DNA of 64,000 bases from Candidatus Fusicatenibacter intestinigallinarum (GTDB lineage: Bacteria; Bacillota; Clostridia; Lachnospirales; Lachnospiraceae): positions 53,235 through 117,234 of the forward strand of contig DWWU01000009.1 in NCBI GenBank assembly GCA_019119555.1, in the 5' to 3' direction. Made by a program: the position numbers and the translations under genes. Below are positions 26,760-35,708 of this stretch, piece after piece. Position 1 is the first letter of the stretch. The number at the start of each line of letters is the position of its first letter. The notes below the pieces were generated by a model that saw only the letters and a list, made by a program, of their open reading frames with translations, made no database searches and had not been told where the DNA came from.

Positions 26760-28652
26760 TCAGACACCCAGAGCGGCACGTTTTTCCTCGATGCGCGCCA
26801 GCATAGCGTCGCCGAGCTTATCGATATCTTTTTCCACAGTATACGCAGCCTCTACCCAGTCGCGCACGCCGTTTGTCAGAAGTTCCGTCACCTCGCTGGA
26901 GCCGGAAACATACGGTTCCACTCCAAGGAATGTGTCGATACCTGTCGCTACTACATAGTTTCCGATGGAAACCGCTTTCTCGGACATCCACTCCGGAGCG
27001 CATCCTACCACCGGCAGCTGAGAAATGTTTACATTTCCAATCTTAGCCAGCTCAGATACCAGAATCATCATACGGGAGATATCCACACAGGATCCCATAT
27101 GCAGAACCGGCGGGATATCCGCCAGCTCGCAGACGCGTTTCAGACCTGCGCCGCAGAGTTCTCTCGCACGTTTGTCCATGAGTCCGGCTCTTGCGGCCGC
27201 CTGTGCGGAGCATCCGGAAGCAACGATAATCACATCGTTGGCGATCAGTTTCTTCATCAGCTCGATATGAGCGGTATCCGGGCGGACTTTCGGGTTGTTG
27301 CATCCTACCATCGCAACTGCGCCGCGGATGACGCCGGAAGCCACACACTGCCACAGCGGCATCAGTGTTCCGGTCTCGTCTACCTGGGAATTGGTTACGC
27401 CGTCCAGGGTCTTGATGATCGCCTCAACGGAATATCCCACGGTAGCGTTCTGCTTCATATTCGGAATATGTACCAGCTCCGGTTTTCTGTTCCTGAAATT
27501 CTCAACAGCCATCTTTACGATCGCTTTTGCGTTCTCTCCGGCAGTCTTTGCATCAAAGCGGATAAACTCGGAGTCCGGCATCTGCGCAATCGGAGAGGTT
27601 GTGACGAATTTTGTGTGGAAGCACTTGCTCAGAGGTCCGAGCGCCGGGAAAATACACTGAACATCCACGACAATGGCCTCGCAGGCTCCCGTCAGAACCA
27701 CGTTCTCCTGCTGCAGGAAGTTTCCGGCCATCGGAATGCCGCGGCGCATTGCCACCTCGTTGGAAGTACAGCAGACGCCGGCAACGTTGATGCCTTTCGC
27801 TCCCATTTCCTTCGCATAGGCGATCATCTCCGGATCATCTGCATATTCACAGATCATCTCGGACAGTGACGGATCATGTCCGTGTACGATAATATTGACT
27901 TCGTCCTCTTTCATAACGCCAAGGTTTGCCTCTGTGTCCACCGGCTTCGGGGTACCGAACAGAACGTCGGAAAACTCGGTTCCCATCATGGAACCTCCCC
28001 ATCCGTCAGACAGACCGGAACGCAGGGACTGGCGAATCAGAGCCTCCGCCTTGGAAGAACATCCCATATGAGTCATATGCATCGCGCGGGATACCTCGCG
28101 GTCGATCGCATGAGGAGCAACTTCCTCCCTCTCCCAGATCTCCTGGGTATGCTGCGGAGCACGTTTCAGGAAACGCTGGGTTCCGAACGGCTTTCCATAC
28201 TCCATCAGACCGGTCTCTGCAACCTCGTGAGCCAGATCGTAGATATCTCTTCCCTCTGTCTCAATTCCCCACTCTTTCGCAATACGAATCAGTTTCTCAG
28301 GATCTTTTACTTTGTAATTGCCGTCTGCGGCAGACGCATACAGGGTATGGCAGATCTCACGTCCGTGGTCGGAGTGAGTCGCCGCTCCTCCGGCCGTGAA
28401 ACGAAGGAAGTTTCTTCCTACAATGCCGTGTACGTCACATCCGCAAATTCCTCTTGGCGCCTTCGGAGTGATCCGACACGGTCCCATCGTACAGATCCGG
28501 CAGCAGGCTCCTTCCTCGCCGAATTTACAGTGTGGGCTCTGTTTTTTTACGCGGAGCTGCCACGCATCAGCGCCAACTTTTGCACCTGTCTCCAGAAGAC
28601 GGCTGGTAGCCTGTTCAAACTCTTCTACGGTCGTCAATTTGAATTCACTCAT
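26760..28652 (-). CDS. cooS: Carbon monoxide dehydrogenase catalytic subunit CooS/AcsA
   Basis: 630 residues. The N-terminal Cys set for the D and B clusters is Cys42, 50, 51, 54, 59, 70 and 72 (CKFGEEGACCRICTMGPC and GICGC). The C-cluster segments HGHDPSLSEMI near 265, GVCCTSNE near 305, GCNNPK near 450 and ASGCSAQAAARAG near 480 are intact. It interconverts CO2 and CO at a Ni-Fe-S centre and feeds CO to AcsB. The ATG at 28652 follows AAGGAGGATC. Confidence 0.97.
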   Translation of the reverse strand: MSEFKLTTVEEFEQATSRLLETGAKVGADAWQLRVKKQSPHCKFGEEGACCRICTMGPCRITPKAPRGICGCDVHGIVGRNFLRFTAGGAATHSDHGREICHTLYASAADGNYKVKDPEKLIRIAKEWGIETEGRDIYDLAHEVAETGLMEYGKPFGTQRFLKRAPQHTQEIWEREEVAPHAIDREVSRAMHMTHMGCSSKAEALIRQSLRSGLSDGWGGSMMGTEFSDVLFGTPKPVDTEANLGVMKEDEVNIIVHGHDPSLSEMICEYADDPEMIAYAKEMGAKGINVAGVCCTSNEVAMRRGIPMAGNFLQQENVVLTGACEAIVVDVQCIFPALGPLSKCFHTKFVTTSPIAQMPDSEFIRFDAKTAGENAKAIVKMAVENFRNRKPELVHIPNMKQNATVGYSVEAIIKTLDGVTNSQVDETGTLMPLWQCVASGVIRGAVAMVGCNNPKVRPDTAHIELMKKLIANDVIIVASGCSAQAAARAGLMDKRARELCGAGLKRVCELADIPPVLHMGSCVDISRMMILVSELAKIGNVNISQLPVVGCAPEWMSEKAVSIGNYVVATGIDTFLGVEPYVSGSSEVTELLTNGVRDWVEAAYTVEKDIDKLGDAMLARIEEKRAALGV

Positions 28653-28798
28653 TATGATCCTCCTTAAAAATAATCCGTAACTGCGCAGGCCTGGCTGAAC
28701 AGCTGCCACGCTGAACAGTTACTTTTTCGATTACTTCCTTTCTTCAAATGATTGTATTTTCTTTCTACAAAATCTCATCTGCGGCGACGAGATATGTA

Positions 28799-28846
28799 AA
28801 CGCCACGATATCCCTCCGATATTCCGCATACCGGAGGGATACGCCT
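28799..28846 (-). other. Hairpin between cooC and cooS
   Basis: ATCCCTCCGG pairs with CGGAGGGAT on the minus strand, and a weaker ATCTC..GAGAT hairpin followed by TTTGT lies just downstream. This could partially terminate transcription between cooC and cooS. A repeat copy (GTAACTGTTCAG, 28685-28721) is also in this gap. Confidence 0.45.
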
Positions 28847-28855
28847 TCTGAATTT

Positions 28856-29626
28856 TTACAAATTCAGATTCTTCACAATTTCCTTCAGCGCCGCGCGCAC
28901 CGGTGAGTTTTCCGGAAGCGTCACGGTCGGCTTACCGTCACAGTCATATTCATAAACCGTGTCGTCGTGAGGCACCACCCCGAGAAGGTGAAGCCCCTGC
29001 TTTTCAATTTCCTCCCTGGTGCCCTCGTTGAGCACACCGCCGGGAGCCCGGTTCACGATCAGCCCGATCGTCTTCGGCTTCATATCACATTCATGAATCA
29101 GCTCCGCGATTCTGGCCGCCGCCTGCACTCCTCTGCGGGAACAGTCACTGACAAGAATCGCCGTATCCATACCGGGAAGAATTCCCCGGCTGATATGTTC
29201 CATACCCGCCTCGTTGTCCACTACCATGAACGGGTAATTCGGATAAAGCCTGGCAAGCTGCGCCTGGAGAAGTCCATTGACATAGCAGTAACAGCCTTTT
29301 CCCTGCGTTCTTCCCATTACCAGCAGATCGAAGTCATCCTCTTCCACCAATGCGCCGCTGAACTTGAACTCGGCATAATCTGCCTTGCTCATGCCTGCGG
29401 GAATCGGATTTTCCTTCGCCATCTCCGCGCGGGCAATCTCCTCGCGGATATCCCCGAGCGTCGCCTCGACTTCCACGCCGAGTACCTCGTTCAGATTTGA
29501 ATTTGCATCTGCATCTACTGCAAGAACCGGTCCTTTGCCCTGCTCACACAGATACTGTATCAGCAATCCGCAAAGAGTTGTCTTACCTACGCCGCCTTTT
29601 CCTGCGACTGCAATTACATGTGCCAT
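28856..29626 (-). CDS. cooC: CODH accessory ATPase CooC, second copy
   Basis: 256 residues. P-loop GKGGVGKTT at 9-17 and a CxC pair at Cys112-Cys114 (KGCYCYVNGLL). VVDNEAGMEHISRGIL near 135 is the switch region. It is clearly related to, but distinct from, the cooC at 25925. Position directly upstream of cooS suggests that it matures the CODH C-cluster, with the other serving ACS; this division is inference. It follows metF at 34 bases. Confidence 0.9.
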   Translation of the reverse strand: MAHVIAVAGKGGVGKTTLCGLLIQYLCEQGKGPVLAVDADANSNLNEVLGVEVEATLGDIREEIARAEMAKENPIPAGMSKADYAEFKFSGALVEEDDFDLLVMGRTQGKGCYCYVNGLLQAQLARLYPNYPFMVVDNEAGMEHISRGILPGMDTAILVSDCSRRGVQAAARIAELIHECDMKPKTIGLIVNRAPGGVLNEGTREEIEKQGLHLLGVVPHDDTVYEYDCDGKPTVTLPENSPVRAALKEIVKNLNL

Positions 29627-29660
29627 AAATCAGGCGCCTCCTGAATCTGAATTTTAACAA

Positions 29661-30593
29661 TTATACAAGTGTTCGGATTCCTGATCTGTCGATAATCTCT
29701 GAAACGTCTTTCCACTTATTCAGCGCGTACAGATGGATTCCGTTAACGCCCAGAGCACGATACTCGTCGATCTGTTTGATCGTATACTCGATACCCTCTT
29801 CTCTGAACTCTTTCACTTTCTTATCATAGAATACATCGATCGGTTTGCCGTCTGCATCCTTCGGGTTGAACGGATTCGGGAACAGCCAATGCCTGGAAAT
29901 CATTCTGGACAATTCGCGATCCATCACACAGCCGTTACGTGACAATGCCATATTGATCGTAGCTGCCTGATCAAGAATCGGCATGATACCTACGTCTACC
30001 GGCATAGTAATACCTGCCTTGCGGATTCCGTCCAGCCAACGTTTGAACTGCTCCATATCCCAGCAGAGCTGAGTCATAATGTAATCGGCTCCATTGTCCT
30101 GTTTCTGTTTCAGAACTGCGATATCTGCTTCAAGACTGCGGCATGCGATATGTCCTTCCGGAGAACCCGCCACCGCGATCTCAAATTTGTCGCCGTAATT
30201 GTCACGGACGAATTTCACAAGATCTGTCGCGTAATTAAAATCCCCACAGGTGGTAGTCTCACCCAGCGGAAGGTCTCCGCGAAGCGCAAGCATATGATCC
30301 ACGCCTTCTGCAAGATACTGATCCAGCTGTTCTTTGATACCTTCCTTTGTGTTGCGGATTACCGTAAAGTGGGTTACCGGTGTGGTGCCTGCCTTCTTGA
30401 TCATCTGACATACTTCCCTGTTGGCTCCCACATTTCCGCCGCCCGCACCGTATGTACAGGAAATATACTCCGGTTTGTACTTGCACAGATGTTCAATCGT
30501 GCCCGGAAGATTCGCCATTCCCTTTTCTGTTTTCGGCGGGAAAAGTTCGAAGGAAAGAAGCTGTTTTTCCTTCATCATTTCTGATAATTTCAT
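29661..30593 (-). CDS. metF: Methylenetetrahydrofolate reductase MetF
   Basis: 310 residues, TIM barrel flavoprotein. LLSFELFPPKTEKGMANLPG at the N-terminus, GGNVGANREVCQMI near 52, HMLALRGDLP near 98 and DYIMTQLCWDME near 160 are the MetF core. It reduces methylene-THF to methyl-THF, the last step of the methyl branch. In several acetogens MetF works with MetV; no metV is next to it here. The ATG at 30593 follows GGAGG. Confidence 0.95.
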   Translation of the reverse strand: MKLSEMMKEKQLLSFELFPPKTEKGMANLPGTIEHLCKYKPEYISCTYGAGGGNVGANREVCQMIKKAGTTPVTHFTVIRNTKEGIKEQLDQYLAEGVDHMLALRGDLPLGETTTCGDFNYATDLVKFVRDNYGDKFEIAVAGSPEGHIACRSLEADIAVLKQKQDNGADYIMTQLCWDMEQFKRWLDGIRKAGITMPVDVGIMPILDQAATINMALSRNGCVMDRELSRMISRHWLFPNPFNPKDADGKPIDVFYDKKVKEFREEGIEYTIKQIDEYRALGVNGIHLYALNKWKDVSEIIDRSGIRTLV

Positions 30594-30815
30594 GATGTTT
30601 ACCTCCGCATTCTTTTGGTTTATAAAAAAGCTTGAAAATCATACGGTTGCCGCCATCATCCATCACAGTTTATCTTACCCGAACCGCTGTATTCCTCATC
30701 GTTTCTGAAAAATACAAACCGTTTCCGTCTGGTGACCGGCAGCAACATAAGCTTAAGCTTTTCTTCCGCTTTGCGTTAACCGTTCTGTCGAATGGTTACG
30801 GCTTTGCCGCTGCTC

Positions 30816-30998
30816 TCAGTCACACTGAAGCTTTACAATACTGTTTACCAGATCCACCGACAGGATCTGTCCCTGAACCTTCGTCTCTTCTCCCATAATG
30901 TCTGTGATAAGTACGTATTCTCCGTCCACGTCGATCCGTCCGACGTTCTTACAGACAACGGTGTTGTCAGGTTCTTTATATACTGTTGCAAGACACAT
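30816..30998 (-). CDS. cooT: CooT-type small nickel-binding protein
   Basis: 60 residues beginning MCLATVY, with the conserved Cys2 that binds nickel in CooT, and a small beta-barrel pattern ending SVDLVNSIVKLQCD. CooT helps deliver nickel to CODH. It lies six bases after the His-rich gene and upstream of metF-cooC-cooS. The gap 30594-30815 contains a GTTAACC/GGTTAC hairpin and no gene. Confidence 0.82.
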   Translation of the reverse strand: MCLATVYKEPDNTVVCKNVGRIDVDGEYVLITDIMGEETKVQGQILSVDLVNSIVKLQCD

Positions 30999-31004
30999 GT
31001 TCTG

Positions 31005-31340
31005 TTACGCCTCCTTTAACTGCTCCTTGACAAGTGTCAGAGCAAGACTCAAACGCATATTTCCTTTCTGAAAATCGGATACGCCTTCCCGGATCTGCTT
31101 TGCCGCATCCGTAAGACCCGCCTGTTCCAGCTTATCCGCCATCTCGTCCAGTTCGGCCGCATGGTGCTCATTGTGCTGCAGCATATAGGTCAGGAGCGCC
31201 ACGTGTTCGTTTTTGCATCCGCTCTCGCAGTGCTCATGGCATCCGTTTTCACAGTCATGTCCGTGAGAATGGTCGTGATGCTGTGCATCGTGACTGCCGT
31301 GAGGAACGGGATTTCCATTCTCATCATGTAATAAATGCAT
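31005..31340 (-). CDS. His/Cys-rich putative metal chaperone, first gene of the CODH/ACS operon
   Basis: 111 residues. The first 50 hold more than a dozen His residues and a regular CxxxCxxxCxxxC run (Cys30, 34, 38, 42). Residues 50-111 look helical (EHHAAELDEMADKLEQAG). I know no named family. His-rich tails in CooJ and HypB bind nickel, so a nickel storage or delivery role next to cooT is inferred. Here the His-rich part is N-terminal, unlike CooJ. Start after AAAAGGAGGG. Confidence 0.8.
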   Translation of the reverse strand: MHLLHDENGNPVPHGSHDAQHHDHSHGHDCENGCHEHCESGCKNEHVALLTYMLQHNEHHAAELDEMADKLEQAGLTDAAKQIREGVSDFQKGNMRLSLALTLVKEQLKEA

Positions 31341-31361
31341 AAAACCCTCCTTTTATATGGG

Positions 31362-31386
31362 TTCCATAGGCAGAATGCTTATGGAA
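31362..31386. promoter_or_regulatory. Dyad in the 5' leader of the CODH/ACS operon
   Basis: TTCCATAGGC (31362-31371) and GCTTATGGAA (31377-31386) form a 10-bp inverted repeat with one mismatch, between the promoter and the ribosome site. It could be an operator or an RNA hairpin controlling the operon. Confidence 0.5.
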
Positions 31387-31412
31387 TGTCAAATTTCTAT
31401 CAATTCGTTTGT

Positions 31413-31441
31413 ATTATACTCTATTTTTTTTTCAAAATCAA
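31413..31441 (-). promoter_or_regulatory. Promoter of the CODH/ACS operon
   Basis: Minus-strand TTGATT (31436-31441), 17-base A-rich spacer, perfect TATAAT (31413-31418). Confidence 0.7.
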
Positions 31442-31468
31442 TACAACAGTTAACCAAACAACAGGAAA

Positions 31469-31515
31469 CTTGTTACAGTTCGGCCGTCTGAACTGTCGCG
31501 AAAACTTGTTACAGC
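31469..31515. repeat. Intergenic palindrome copy
   Basis: GTTACAGTTCGGCCGTCTGAACTGT lies between two AACTTGTTACAG direct repeats. Another partial copy is at 31573-31599. Both are in the divergent promoter region between the His-rich gene and the aldo/keto reductase. Confidence 0.6.
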
Positions 31516-31534
31516 TTTTTTAATACTCTTGCTG

Positions 31535-31562
31535 TTGTTTCTTCACATTTTTGTGGTACAAT
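31535..31562 (+). promoter_or_regulatory. Promoter of the aldo/keto reductase gene
   Basis: TTGTTT (31535-31540), 16-base spacer, TACAAT (31557-31562). Confidence 0.5.
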
Positions 31563-31682
31563 AAGCAGAAATTGCAGCAGTTCATCCGGCTGAACTGCTG
31601 TCAGAAATTATTCCATTGGGCATCCTGTTTTTCCATCTGCCAATAATTACCTTATTTTAGAAAAAATGGAGGTTGATCTGAA

Positions 31683-32522
31683 ATGAATACGGAAATTGCG
31701 ACTGTCACATTGAACGACGGCAATCAAATGCCTGTCCTCGGTCTCGGCGTCTACAAGGCTCTGGGGGAAGGGGAAGTGGAGCAGGCGATCGTGACCGCGG
31801 TAGGCCAGGGATACCGGCTGATCGATACGGCGTCCGTCTATAAAAACGAGGAGGGCGTCGGGCGCGGCATCCTCAGTTGTCCGGTTCCCCGGGAAGAACT
31901 TTTTGTCACGACAAAAGTCTGGAACAACGCTCAGCGTATGGACGACGTGGAGGGCGCCTTTCACAGAAGCCTGGATCGGCTGAAACTGGACTATGTGGAT
32001 CTCTATCTGATTCACTGGCCGGTTCCCGGATGTTATCCGCAGACCTGGAAAGTTCTGGAAAAGATCAGAGACTCGGGCCGCTGCCGTTCCATCGGCGTCA
32101 GCAATTTCGAGGAACCGCATCTTCAGATGCTCTTTGAAATGTCCGGCATCGTTCCTGCAGTCAATCAGATCGAATGTCACCCGCTCTGGAACAGAAAAAA
32201 ACTGGTGTCTTACTGCCAGCAGCACGGCATCGCCGTTCAGGCTTATGCGCCCCTTGCCCGGGGACTTTACCTGAACCGTGAAATCATTGTCCGGCTGGCG
32301 GAAAAATACGGGCGGACCCCGGCGCAGATCGGGCTCAGATATCTGGTGCAGAGGGGGATCTGCGTGATTCCCAAATCCACGAATCCTTCCCGCATTGCAG
32401 AGAACGCAGCCATCTTCGATTTTCAGCTCTCCGACCTGGATATGGAACTGATCGATTCCATGGACGAGCAGTTCCGCAGCGCCTCAATCCCCGACGATAT
32501 GATCGGACAGGGTGTTCACTGA
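31683..32522 (+). CDS. Aldo/keto reductase
   Basis: 279 residues, AKR barrel with GLGVYKALGEGEVEQAI at the N-terminus. The catalytic Asp and Tyr lie in DTASVYKNEEGVG near 41-53, Lys in TTKVWNNA near 76 and His in YLIHWPVPG near 108. The NADPH-binding end is GICVIPKSTNPSRIAENA near 240. It reduces aldehydes or ketones; substrate unknown. ATG after GGAGG. It is one of the few plus-strand genes and is monocistronic. Confidence 0.9.
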   Translation: MNTEIATVTLNDGNQMPVLGLGVYKALGEGEVEQAIVTAVGQGYRLIDTASVYKNEEGVGRGILSCPVPREELFVTTKVWNNAQRMDDVEGAFHRSLDRLKLDYVDLYLIHWPVPGCYPQTWKVLEKIRDSGRCRSIGVSNFEEPHLQMLFEMSGIVPAVNQIECHPLWNRKKLVSYCQQHGIAVQAYAPLARGLYLNREIIVRLAEKYGRTPAQIGLRYLVQRGICVIPKSTNPSRIAENAAIFDFQLSDLDMELIDSMDEQFRSASIPDDMIGQGVH

Positions 32523-32564
32523 GCCTGTTCCGCCGTCCTAACAGTTACCTGAGGAACTCTTGCA

Positions 32565-32581
32565 CCGAGCGCGGTCGCCTT
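32565..32581. repeat. 17-bp interspersed repeat CCGAGCGCGGTCGCCTT, copy 2
   Basis: Identical to 14823-14839, preceded by a GTTACCTGAGGAACT segment of the palindrome family. Confidence 0.7.
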
Positions 32582-32585
32582 ATCG

Positions 32586-32634
32586 AAAAAAAAACTCCGC
32601 CGGGGCTTTGCGCAAAACACGCAGCCCCGGCGGA
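32586..32634 (-). terminator. Terminator of the DUF512-der-plsY-gpsA operon
   Basis: TCCGCCGGGGCT and AGCCCCGGCGGA arms (32595-32607, 32623-32634), followed on the minus strand by nine T. Confidence 0.85.
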
Positions 32635-32709
32635 ACCGTTATCATTCTATAACCGTTCCGTAAGCAAAACGGTTCTCTTCTTTTTCCGTATTCTTCTCTG
32701 TCTTTCCCA

Positions 32710-33723
32710 TCAGCCGTCCCACAGTTCCGGAGAAAGCTCGTCTTTCTTTACCCGCTGCATCAGCTCATCCACCGCCAGACGCGGAGACTTATTCTCAAAG
32801 AGCACGTCTCCCACCGCACGGATAATCGGCGTCTCAATGCCGTATTTCTCCGAAAGTTCCAGACCTGCCCGGGCGGAGTGAACGCCCTCGACAATCATCT
32901 TCACCTCGTCCATCGCTTCCTGCATTGTATATCCCTTTCCAATCAGATAGCCTGCCTTCCGGTTCCGGCTGTGCACAGACGCACAGGTTACGATCAGATC
33001 TCCGATTCCGGAAAGACCGTAAAACGTCTCTGCCTGCGCTCCCATCGCAATTCCCAGCCGGGTAATCTCCGCGATTCCCCGGGTAATCAGGGCAGCCTTC
33101 GTATTGTCCCCGTATCCCAGACCGTCTGCAGTTCCCGCCGCAAGGGCAATCACATTTTTCAGGGAACCTCCCAGCTCAATGCCGAGAACGTCCGGGCTGG
33201 TATATACGCGGAACACCGGACTCATGAAAACATTCTGCACATAGAGCGCCGTTTCCCTGTCCTTTGCTCCCGCCACAATGGTTGTGGGAAGGCCGCGCCC
33301 CACCTCTTCCGCGTGGCTCGGCCCTGACAGCACCGCCACATTGGCCGACGGAATCTCCTGAGAGATAATATCGCTCATGGTCATCAGCGTATCCCCTTCG
33401 ATGCCTTTCGCCACATTGACAATCAGCTGTCCTTCCGGAATCAGATGCGCCAGTCTGCGCGATGTGTTCCGGACATAAGGAGAAGCCTTCGCCATCACAA
33501 GAAGATCTCTTCCTTTCAGCGCCCGCTCCATATCTGTCGTAAACTCCATGTCCGCCGGCAGGGGAACGCCGGGCAGTTTTGTCAGATGCTCATGGTTCTC
33601 ACAAAGCATACGGATCTCCTCCCCGTTTTCCGAGCAGACCGTCACCTGATGCCCGTTGTTGTGCAGCAGGAGCGCCAGTGCGGTTCCCCAGCTTCCCGCG
33701 CTGATGATACTGATTTTTGCCAT
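32710..33723 (-). CDS. gpsA: Glycerol-3-phosphate dehydrogenase, NAD(P)-dependent
   Basis: 337 residues. N-terminal Rossmann motif SAGSWGTALALLLHNNGH, where the usual GxGxxG first Gly is Ala-Gly. NVAKGIEGDTLMTMSD near 112, GPSHAEEVGRGLPT near 140 and the Lys in GGSLKNVIALAAGTADGLG near 190 are diagnostic. It makes sn-glycerol-3-phosphate for phospholipids and lies four bases after plsY, the next enzyme in the path. Confidence 0.96.
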   Translation of the reverse strand: MAKISIISAGSWGTALALLLHNNGHQVTVCSENGEEIRMLCENHEHLTKLPGVPLPADMEFTTDMERALKGRDLLVMAKASPYVRNTSRRLAHLIPEGQLIVNVAKGIEGDTLMTMSDIISQEIPSANVAVLSGPSHAEEVGRGLPTTIVAGAKDRETALYVQNVFMSPVFRVYTSPDVLGIELGGSLKNVIALAAGTADGLGYGDNTKAALITRGIAEITRLGIAMGAQAETFYGLSGIGDLIVTCASVHSRNRKAGYLIGKGYTMQEAMDEVKMIVEGVHSARAGLELSEKYGIETPIIRAVGDVLFENKSPRLAVDELMQRVKKDELSPELWDG

Positions 33724-33727
33724 ATGA

Positions 33728-34375
33728 TTACTTCCTTCCTTTGCTGCTCAGATAAGTTTTTCTCTCTGTTCCCGAAAGAAGCCGCTTAATATTCTCCCTA
33801 TGTTTCCACACTGCCAGGATTGTCAGAAGAACGATAAGGAGATACATCTCGTAAAGGTATTCCGCCGGCATTGCAAACAGACCCATCTGTCCCAGCACCA
33901 GTGTTCCCACCAGAAGCACGCCATATACAACCAGAGAGCCCAGGGAGACGTAATGGGTTGCCAGGAAGACCGCCACAAATGCCACCAGGGCGACGATCGT
34001 GATTCTCCAGTCAAAGGAAACAATAAGCCCTGCCGTCGCAGCGATTCCTTTTCCGCCCCGGAACTTCAGGTAACACGGGAAGTTATGTCCGAGAATCGTT
34101 CCTGCCGCCGCGTAAACCGCCAGCAGACGGATCATATCCGGATATGTTCTTCCGAACAGCAGGTGTACCAGTAGAACCGCAAACACACATTTAAAGCAGT
34201 CGCCGAAAAATGTAATGACGCCTGCTTTTGTGCCAAGCGTCCGCAGGGCGTTCGTCGTCCCCGCATTTCCGCTGCCATAATTTCTTATGTCGATCCCATG
34301 AAGCCTTCCGTAAATGTAAGAGGTCTGAAACAGGCCAAAACAATATCCTATCAACAGACAAATGATCCTAACCAT
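33728..34375 (-). CDS. plsY: Glycerol-3-phosphate acyltransferase PlsY
   Basis: 215 residues with about five membrane segments. Conserved motifs are RNYGSGNAGTTNALRTLG near 31, GHNFPCYLKFRGGKGIAA near 97 and a C-terminal KHRENIKRLLSGTERK. It transfers acyl from acyl-phosphate (made by PlsX, encoded at 54787) to glycerol-3-phosphate. ATG after AAGGAGCAG, five bases behind the der stop. Confidence 0.96.
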   Translation of the reverse strand: MVRIICLLIGYCFGLFQTSYIYGRLHGIDIRNYGSGNAGTTNALRTLGTKAGVITFFGDCFKCVFAVLLVHLLFGRTYPDMIRLLAVYAAAGTILGHNFPCYLKFRGGKGIAATAGLIVSFDWRITIVALVAFVAVFLATHYVSLGSLVVYGVLLVGTLVLGQMGLFAMPAEYLYEMYLLIVLLTILAVWKHRENIKRLLSGTERKTYLSSKGRK

Positions 34376-34379
34376 TGCA

Positions 34380-35708
34380 TTACTGCTCCTTCTCTTTTCT
34401 TTCCCGGATAATAAACCGAAGGGATGTTCCCTTGAAACCGAATGCCTCTCTGATCCTGTTCTCCAGATAACGGGTGTAGGAGAAATGCATCAGTTCCTTG
34501 TCATTGACAAAAATCACAAAGGTCGGCGGTTTCACCGACACCTGCGTCATATAATAGATCTTCAGACGTTTCCCCCGGTCCGACGGCGGCTGCTGCATTG
34601 CCATCGCCTCCGTCAGAATCTCGTTGAGCACTCCGGTCTGAATCCGCAGGGTCTGGTTTTCCAGCACCATATCAATGGTTTCAAAGAGTTTCTGGGTTCT
34701 CTGCCCAGTCTTCGCCGAGATAAAGACGATCTCCGCGTAAGGCATGTAGGACAGCGTGGTTCTTACTTTTTCCGTGAACCGGTAGATAGTCTTATCATCC
34801 TTCTCCAGCGCATCCCACTTATTGACGGCAATGACGATGCCTTTTCCGCGGTCATGGGCGATTCCGGCAATCTTTGCATCCTGCTCAGTCACACCCTCCA
34901 GCGCGTCGATCATCATCACGACCACATCGGCCCGCTCCACTGCCGCCACCGTGCGGATAATACTGTACCGCTCCAGTTCTTCCTTGATCTTGCTCTTTCT
35001 GCGAAGTCCCGCCGTGTCGATGAACACATATTCCCGTCCGTTGTGCACGATCGTCGTGTCCACGGCGTCCCTTGTGGTTCCGGCGATGTCCGACACGATG
35101 ACGCGGTTCTCTCCCAGAAGCTTATTGACCAGGGAGGATTTTCCCACGTTCGGTTTTCCGACGATGGCCACATGAGGAATCTCCTCAGCCTCCTCCGTCT
35201 CCGCCTGCTCCGGAAAATGTTTTACCACTTCGTCCAGCATGTCTCCGATTCCCAGCTTTCCGGTCGCAGAAATGGGCATTGGTTCTCCGATTCCCAGATT
35301 ATAGAATTCATAAACGTCCATCATCTGGCGCTCGAAATTGTCCACCTTGTTCACCGCCAGCACCACCGGTTTCCGGCTGCGGCGAAGCATATCGGCCACC
35401 TTTGCGTCGGCGTCCACAAGCCCCTGACGCACATCCGTGATAAAAATAATCACATCCGCCGTGTCGATGGCAATCTGCGCCTGTTCACGCATCTGGGACA
35501 GAATCACGTCGCGGCTTTCCGGCTCGATTCCGCCGGTATCCACCAGCGTGAACGTGTGATCCAGCCAGGTGACTTCCGCGTAGATACGGTCCCTGGTCAC
35601 TCCCGGCGTATCCTTTACGATGGAGATGTTTCCACCTGCCAGCGAATTAAACAGGGTCGATTTGCCCACATTCGGACGGCCCACAATTGCTACGATCGCT
35701 TTGTTCAT
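34380..35708 (-). CDS. der: Ribosome biogenesis GTPase Der (EngA)
   Basis: 442 residues with two GTPase domains ([12 protein letters not shown] near 10; [12 protein letters not shown] near 184) and a C-terminal KH-like domain. NKVD and NKWD guanine motifs are present. It is essential in 50S assembly. ATG after AAAAGGAGAG, embedded in the 3' end of the DUF512 gene. Confidence 0.97.
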   Translation of the reverse strand: MNKAIVAIVGRPNVGKSTLFNSLAGGNISIVKDTPGVTRDRIYAEVTWLDHTFTLVDTGGIEPESRDVILSQMREQAQIAIDTADVIIFITDVRQGLVDADAKVADMLRRSRKPVVLAVNKVDNFERQMMDVYEFYNLGIGEPMPISATGKLGIGDMLDEVVKHFPEQAETEEAEEIPHVAIVGKPNVGKSSLVNKLLGENRVIVSDIAGTTRDAVDTTIVHNGREYVFIDTAGLRRKSKIKEELERYSIIRTVAAVERADVVVMMIDALEGVTEQDAKIAGIAHDRGKGIVIAVNKWDALEKDDKTIYRFTEKVRTTLSYMPYAEIVFISAKTGQRTQKLFETIDMVLENQTLRIQTGVLNEILTEAMAMQQPPSDRGKRLKIYYMTQVSVKPPTFVIFVNDKELMHFSYTRYLENRIREAFGFKGTSLRFIIRERKEKEQ

